Position numbers and translations under genes: made by a program | Shown here: in pieces, positions 19,571 through 23,227 of the stretch | Position numbering within the stretch: position 1 is the stretch's first letter | How the letters are laid out: each line of letters begins with the position of its first letter | Assembly: GCA_020148085.1 (NCBI GenBank) | Contig: JAHCRD010000003.1 | Location: forward strand, 1-23,227 | Direction of reading: 5' to 3' | DNA from: Patescibacteria group bacterium | Lineage (GTDB): Bacteria; Patescibacteriota; Minisyncoccia; Minisyncoccales; CG1-02-41-26 | DNA length: 23,227 bases | Notes under the pieces: model-generated | The model's input: the letters and a program-made list of their open reading frames with translations, nothing else | Told to the model about the DNA's origin: nothing | The model's database searches: none

Positions 19571-19598
19571 GATATAACAAATTTAGCTCAGAGGTCAA
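19571..19598 (-). promoter_or_regulatory. Promoter of the coupled membrane-peptide operon
   Basis: TTGACC (19598-19593), a 16-nt spacer ending AAATTTGT and TATATC (19576-19571) on the minus strand. The TTTGT-TAxA context matches the cassette-family promoters at 10-14 kb. Confidence 0.5.
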
Positions 19599-19603
19599 TG
19601 CTA

Positions 19604-19618
19604 CGAGGTCGAACCTCG
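19604..19618. repeat. CGAGGTCGAACCTCG hairpin, copy 2
   Basis: CGAGGT-CGA-ACCTCG, 6-bp stem. It shares its 14 bases GAGGTCGAACCTCG with 12808-12821 and is again just upstream of a minus-strand small membrane-peptide promoter. Confidence 0.55.
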
Positions 19619-19662
19619 GAGGGTTGGCAAGGAGGAAATTTTGTTTTAGAATAATAATAACC

Positions 19663-21042
19663 ATGACCAAAAAGACAAGGAATATTATTTTTATTTTGAC
19701 TCTGGGGTTGTTTTTTGTTATTGCTCCTCTAATTTTGCTATATTCTCAAGGAATAAGAATTGAATTTGGACGCCACCCACCAACCACCCCGAGAATTTTA
19801 AGAACGGGTGGGCTCTATCTTAATGTCTTACAAAAGTCGGCTGAAATTTATCTTGATGGCACTTTAGAGAAAAAAACAAGTATCTTGAGTAATTCAGCTC
19901 TGATTAGAAATCTTCTCCCTAAAAAATATAAAATAGAGGTTAAAAAACCAGGATATTTCTCTTGGCAAAAGACCTTGGAGATAAAAGAAGGAGAGGTGGT
20001 CGAAGCAAAAAATATTCTTTTGGTTAAAAGCAGAGCGCAGTTTGAGATTTTGAAAAAAAATATTGAGAATTTTTGGGTTTCTGAAAATGGTGAAGAATTA
20101 TTATTAAAAGAAAATAATAAGGAGGGCTGGAGATTTTTGCTTTTGAATCTTTTAACTTTGCAAGAGACAGAGATATTTTCTGAAAAAGATCTGAAAGGAA
20201 ATTTTGAGATTGAAATAACCGAATGGAATTCCCAAAATAAAGAAATTTTACTTCAAGGGGAAGGAGATCAGGCATTTTTTGTGCTTGATTATAGTCTCTC
20301 ACCAAAAAAACAAATATTCAATTTGGTTCTGTCAAATGATATTAAAAAAATTTCCTTTAATCCAGGAGTAAAAGGAGAAGTTTTATTTTTAGAAGACAGT
20401 AATCTGATTAAGAAAAATTTTAGAGAAAATCAAAAAGAAGAAATTTTTCTTCCCCGTATTGTTTGGTTTGAAATCCAAGATGGAAATTTGTTTTGGCTCT
20501 CTGATTCTGGATTTCTCTTAAAATCTGATATCAACGGGGAAAGGAGAGAGGTTTTAAATAAAGAACCTCTCTCCTTGATTCTGGGAGAAAATTATGGGAT
20601 AAAAGCATGGACGCCACCCACCCACCAGCCAACGGTTTTTGTTTTAACCTCAGATGGTCTTTATCTCCTTACGGAGAGCGGCAAATTCAATAAAATTTTT
20701 GAGGAATTAGAAGGTTTTGAGATAGCTCCCGATTTTAAAAAACTAAGTTTTTGGCAAGAACATGAAATTTGGATTTTGAAAGAGGTTGAAGGAGAAAAGA
20801 AAGCTCTATTTCTTAATCGTTTCTCAAGAACTCCAGAGTCAATCTCTTGGCTCACTCCCTATTATTTGTTATTTAAAATTGGGGATGAAATAAAAATAAC
20901 TGAAATTGATAATCGTGATTATCTTAATATGGCTACTTTAGAGACATTTAATGAACCTGAGATATTTTTTAATCAAAGGGATAAAAAATTATATGTGCTC
21001 TCCAAAACCACTCTATTTTCTTCAGAAAAATTAGTCCCTTAA
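19663..21042 (+). CDS. Membrane-anchored PEGA-domain protein
   Basis: A 459-residue protein from the ATG at 19663; an in-frame TTG at 19624 would add 13 basic residues and is less likely. It has an N-terminal membrane anchor (about 5-29; IIFILTLGLFFVIAPLILLY), then a PEGA β-domain (about 50-118) with LYLNVLQKSAEIYLDGTL, NLLPKKYKIEVKKPGYFSWQ and KTLEIKEGEVV. The remaining 330 residues are β-strand-rich with recurring LFWLSDSGFLLKS / VFVLTSDGLYLLT / HEIWILKEVEG units that look like blades of a β-propeller. It probably acts outside the membrane, as other PEGA proteins are surface-associated; its partner is unknown. It is the only large plus-strand gene and faces the nuclease gene tail to tail, 7 nt apart. 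AT-rich with typical core codon use. Confidence 0.82.
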   Translation: MTKKTRNIIFILTLGLFFVIAPLILLYSQGIRIEFGRHPPTTPRILRTGGLYLNVLQKSAEIYLDGTLEKKTSILSNSALIRNLLPKKYKIEVKKPGYFSWQKTLEIKEGEVVEAKNILLVKSRAQFEILKKNIENFWVSENGEELLLKENNKEGWRFLLLNLLTLQETEIFSEKDLKGNFEIEITEWNSQNKEILLQGEGDQAFFVLDYSLSPKKQIFNLVLSNDIKKISFNPGVKGEVLFLEDSNLIKKNFRENQKEEIFLPRIVWFEIQDGNLFWLSDSGFLLKSDINGERREVLNKEPLSLILGENYGIKAWTPPTHQPTVFVLTSDGLYLLTESGKFNKIFEELEGFEIAPDFKKLSFWQEHEIWILKEVEGEKKALFLNRFSRTPESISWLTPYYLLFKIGDEIKITEIDNRDYLNMATLETFNEPEIFFNQRDKKLYVLSKTTLFSSEKLVP

Positions 21043-21049
21043 TTTATAA

Positions 21050-21739
21050 CTAACCTTCGCGAGATTCAATCCTCTTTTTAAATTCTTCCCAATTCATTTC
21101 GCCTTCATCTGCCATTGAACAAATTTCTTTAAACTGACAATACCGGCACTGCCAATTGTCAGGCCAATCTGGAATTCTTGAAGGGATGATGTTTTTATCA
21201 ATTTTTGTTTTAAGGTCGGATAGTTGCTCTAAAAGCTTTTTGGCCCAACCTGAATTGTAATCAACTAAAAACTCTTTCAACTCCTGGGTATCTTTATTGA
21301 CATAAAGTAATACTCCTTTTGGAACTTTGAAAAAATGAAGATAAAGCTGGAGTTGGTTAATATTTTCTTCTTTTGGTTGAGCTAAGTTTTTAAAAATGGT
21401 GCCATTTATACCTTTGATATCAAGGACATACTGAGTTTTACCATCACTAATTATTGCATCAGCCCGGCCAGAAATTAACTCTTGGGGTGGAATATTTATT
21501 TCCGAAGCAATCACATGAATCTCTTTTATGCTAAGCAAAGGTTTCATAATGAGTTGATGGATGTAATCTCCGTGGTCAAACATCCGCAGCACCTTCGCTT
21601 CCATTTCTTCTCTGGGAACATTTTTAAATTTAAAAAATATTGTCCGAGGACACCTTCCCGCATCAGTAATATAAAAATGGCGCTGCTCCCTATCTTTTTG
21701 TCTATCCAAATAAAATTTGTCAATGAGTTCTTTGAACAT
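21050..21739 (-). CDS. Cas4-like PD-(D/E)XK nuclease with Fe-S cysteines
   Basis: A 229-residue RecB/Cas4-family exonuclease. Cys30 (DAGRCPR) plus C198, C201 and C207 (CRYCQFKEIC) form the four-cysteine set that binds a 4Fe-4S cluster in Cas4 and AddB. The nuclease core has H56 (FDHGDYIH), D94 in SGRADAII, D107-x-K109 in YVLDIKG and Q129 in NQLQLYLHFF, so all PD-(D/E)XK residues are present and it should be active on DNA ends. There is no CRISPR array or other cas gene in the window, so it is a stand-alone form, perhaps in DNA repair. It lies directly after rpsI, 1 nt from its stop, at the end of the ribosomal operon. Confidence 0.86.
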   Translation of the reverse strand: MFKELIDKFYLDRQKDREQRHFYITDAGRCPRTIFFKFKNVPREEMEAKVLRMFDHGDYIHQLIMKPLLSIKEIHVIASEINIPPQELISGRADAIISDGKTQYVLDIKGINGTIFKNLAQPKEENINQLQLYLHFFKVPKGVLLYVNKDTQELKEFLVDYNSGWAKKLLEQLSDLKTKIDKNIIPSRIPDWPDNWQCRYCQFKEICSMADEGEMNWEEFKKRIESREG

Positions 21740-21740
21740 A

Positions 21741-22226
21741 TTATCTCTTACTCCATTGTGGACCTCTTCTTGCTCTTTTTAAGCCGAACTTTTTGCGTTC
21801 GCGCATTCGGGGGTCGCGAGTAAGAAAACCGACTTTTCTTAATCTTTTTTTGAAAACAGGATTAAGTAAAACCAGGGTTCTTGTAATCCCGTGACGAGTA
21901 GCTTCTGCTTGAGCATTCAGACCTCCTCCTTTCACGACAACTGAAATTCTAAACTTATCTTGGCATTTTATTTTCTCCAAAGGAGCTTCAACCGTCTTTT
22001 GCAAAGAGGGAATAGGAAAATAAACTTTATAGAGTTTATCATTTACTGTTATCTCTTTTTCCCCTTGAGTAAAAAGTCGAACCCTAGCCGTAGCTGTTTT
22101 CCTTCGGCCCACCGCCTCAAAATATTTTATCTTTTTTTCTGGTTTTGCCTCTACTTTCTTCCGAGTTTTGGTAGTTAAAGTTTTTTTGGGTCTGGTTTTT
22201 TTGGTTGTCTTTTTAGTTTGTGGCAT
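21741..22226 (-). CDS. rpsI: 30S ribosomal protein S9
   Basis: A 161-residue S9. The core begins at about residue 34 with YFEAVGRRKTATARVRLF and has GGGLNAQAEATRHGITRTL, LLNPVFKKRLRKVGFLTRDPRMRERKKFG and the conserved C-terminal tail RRGPQWSKR, whose terminal Lys-Arg reaches tRNA in the P site. The first approximately 33 residues are a Lys/Thr-rich extension (TKKTTKKTRPKKT) not found in the usual 130-residue form. It follows rplM after 2 nt, the usual L13-S9 pairing. Confidence 0.97.
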   Translation of the reverse strand: MPQTKKTTKKTRPKKTLTTKTRKKVEAKPEKKIKYFEAVGRRKTATARVRLFTQGEKEITVNDKLYKVYFPIPSLQKTVEAPLEKIKCQDKFRISVVVKGGGLNAQAEATRHGITRTLVLLNPVFKKRLRKVGFLTRDPRMRERKKFGLKRARRGPQWSKR

Positions 22227-22228
22227 AC

Positions 22229-22576
22229 TTATTTAAATTGAAGGCGTTTTATCATTTTTGCTCGCAATTTATTTTTTGGCAGCATTCCCCAAACTGCTCT
22301 TTTTAGAACTTCCTGGGGTTGCAAGTTAAAAAGAGTTTTTAAAGGAATCTTTCTTAATCCACCAGGAAAACCCGAATGCTGATAATAGACTTTCTGGTTT
22401 AATTTCTTTCCAGTTAATTTCATTTTATCCACATTTTTTACTGTTACAAAATCACCCATATCTTCCGAGGGCTGAAAATCCGGCTTGTGTTTACCCCGCA
22501 AAAGAATAGCAATTTCTGTAGCTAATCTTCCTAAAGGTTTGTTTGTGGCATTAATTGTATGAGTCTGTCGCTTCAT
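22229..22576 (-). CDS. rplM: 50S ribosomal protein L13
   Basis: A 115-residue L13, shorter than the usual approximately 142. It has the family blocks ATNKPLGRLATEIAILLRGKHKPDF, GDFVTVKNVDKMKLTGKK, KVYYQHSGFPGGLR and AVWGMLPKNKLRAKMIKRL, but stops soon after, lacking the normal C-terminal HPHxAQ-type tail. The stop is followed at once by rpsI, so this looks like genuine shortening rather than a frameshift. Its start overlaps the rplQ stop by 4 nt (ATGA). Confidence 0.96.
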   Translation of the reverse strand: MKRQTHTINATNKPLGRLATEIAILLRGKHKPDFQPSEDMGDFVTVKNVDKMKLTGKKLNQKVYYQHSGFPGGLRKIPLKTLFNLQPQEVLKRAVWGMLPKNKLRAKMIKRLQFK

Positions 22577-22923
22577 TTTAATAATTCGATAATTGCCATT
22601 TTCGTCCCATCACTTTTTCGTGGTCCAAGTTTGACAATTCTGGTATAACCTCCCTTTCTTCCTTTAAATCTCGGGGAAATTTCATTAACTAATTTTTTCG
22701 TTATTTTTTTTGAAAAAAAGCGAGTCAAATAACGCCTGGCAGCCAGATCCCCTTTTCGAGCTCTGGATAAAAATTTTTCAGCAAATTTTTTAAGAGTTTT
22801 TGCTTTCGCCTCAGTGGTTTTAATTTTCTCTCGCAAAAAAAATTCGGCAACCAATCCTTTAATCAATGCCTTTCTCTGGTCTTTTTCCCTTGAAAATTTT
22901 TTCCCTTTTTTCCTTTTTCGCAT
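22573..22923 (-). CDS. rplQ: 50S ribosomal protein L17
   Basis: A 116-residue L17: an N-terminal basic segment MRKRKKGKKFSREKDQRKAL, then LVAEFFLREKIKTTEAKAKTL, KFAEKFLSRARKGDLAARRYL and the C-terminal GGYTRIVKLGPRKSDGTKMAIIELL. All blocks of the family are present at normal length. In bacteria rplQ normally follows rpoA, as here, and the downstream rplM overlap suggests one operon. Confidence 0.97.
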   Translation of the reverse strand: MRKRKKGKKFSREKDQRKALIKGLVAEFFLREKIKTTEAKAKTLKKFAEKFLSRARKGDLAARRYLTRFFSKKITKKLVNEISPRFKGRKGGYTRIVKLGPRKSDGTKMAIIELLK

Positions 22924-22974
22924 GATGGCTACGAAATACGAATTTTTTACGAATATACGAATATGCCGAGGTTA

Positions 22975-23227
22975 CTATTTCAACTCTAAGTTCAATTTCT
23001 TTAGTGCTTTCTTTATTTCTTTAACTCCTTTTTCTCCAAGACCTTCCAACTCCCGGAGACTTTCTTCTGATTTTCTCAAAATTCCACCAACCGTTTTAAG
23101 ATTATTTTTTATCAAAGCATTTTTGGTTCTTTCAGAAATTTTTAACTCCTCAATCTTCATTTTTTTTACATCCTTTTCTTCCTCCTCCTTCTTGCCTTTC
23201 TCTTTTTTCTTTTTCTCTCGGGCTTTT
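22975..23227 (-). CDS. rpoA: RNA polymerase alpha subunit, C-terminal part (cut by window edge)
   Basis: The frame is open through the right edge: a Lys/Glu-rich linker (AREKKKKEKGKKEEEEKDVKK) precedes the alpha C-terminal domain, so the ATG at 23160 is internal and the true start is outside the window. The domain has the two helix-hairpin-helix motifs IEELKISERTKNALIKNN and TVGGILRKSEESLRELEGLG followed by GVKEIKKALKKLNLELK. It contacts UP-element DNA and regulators. rplQ follows after a 51-nt gap, the standard rpoA-rplQ order. The unusually charged linker is worth noting. Confidence 0.93.
   Translation of the reverse strand, partial: KAREKKKKEKGKKEEEEKDVKKMKIEELKISERTKNALIKNNLKTVGGILRKSEESLRELEGLGEKGVKEIKKALKKLNLELK

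Overview
The window looks like chromosomal DNA of a Candidate Phyla Radiation (Patescibacteria, Parcubacteria-like) bacterium. This is inferred from low GC, very compact minus-strand operons, mostly Shine-Dalgarno-less core genes, two peptidoglycan-binding-domain surface proteins next to an ECF sigma factor, and short ribosomal proteins. No rRNA or tRNA gene was seen, so the placement rests on gene content only.

Layout. 1-2520 (minus): surface-sugar operon with an NAD-dependent sugar epimerase, a small excisionase-type HTH protein with a palindrome at its promoter, and a nucleotide-sugar dehydrogenase that runs off the left edge. 2576-10021 (minus): cell-surface block with a secreted HExxH metallopeptidase and a 1171-residue S-layer-like protein that share the same coiled-coil/PG-binding anchor, a membrane protein in the anti-sigma position, an ECF-type sigma factor, and a winged-helix regulator whose 3' end carries an approximately 11-bp-phased array of AATAGGACA boxes. 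10022-10680: a strong promoter driving a probable structured RNA of about 200 nt, then a tiny membrane-peptide ORF with a clean terminator.

10680-13880 is the unusual part: a run of very short transcription units, each with its own terminator, and most driven by near-identical promoters (TTGACA, 16-17 nt, TGn-TATAAT-like). They encode unknown small proteins (129, 76 and 60 aa), a 45-aa zinc-ribbon protein co-transcribed with a 131-aa protein made of 12 seven-residue GDVSGIx repeats, a 28-aa membrane peptide, two diverged copies of one unrecognised structured RNA, and another RNA or micro-ORF closed by a 14-bp stem. Repeated boundary modules (AATAAAAAACAGAG hairpin plus promoter) separate the units. 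The small ORFs have strong AGGAGG-type ribosome sites, unlike the core genes, which mostly have none and often have very short leaders.

13905-19144 (minus): a small membrane protein, an HtrA-like protein lacking the catalytic His, a ClpB/ClpC-like AAA+ unfoldase, and MurA with Asp in place of the fosfomycin-target Cys. 19272-19507 (minus): two translationally coupled small membrane peptides resembling the cassette genes. 19663-21042 (plus): a membrane-anchored PEGA-domain protein. 21050-23227 (minus): the end of a ribosomal operon (rpoA C-terminus, rplQ, rplM, rpsI) followed by a Cas4-like Fe-S nuclease.

The main candidate for an undescribed system is the 10.7-13.9 kb cassette array with its duplicated structured RNA. 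A second is the phased operator-like array between the winged-helix regulator and the sigma factor that precedes the surface-layer gene.
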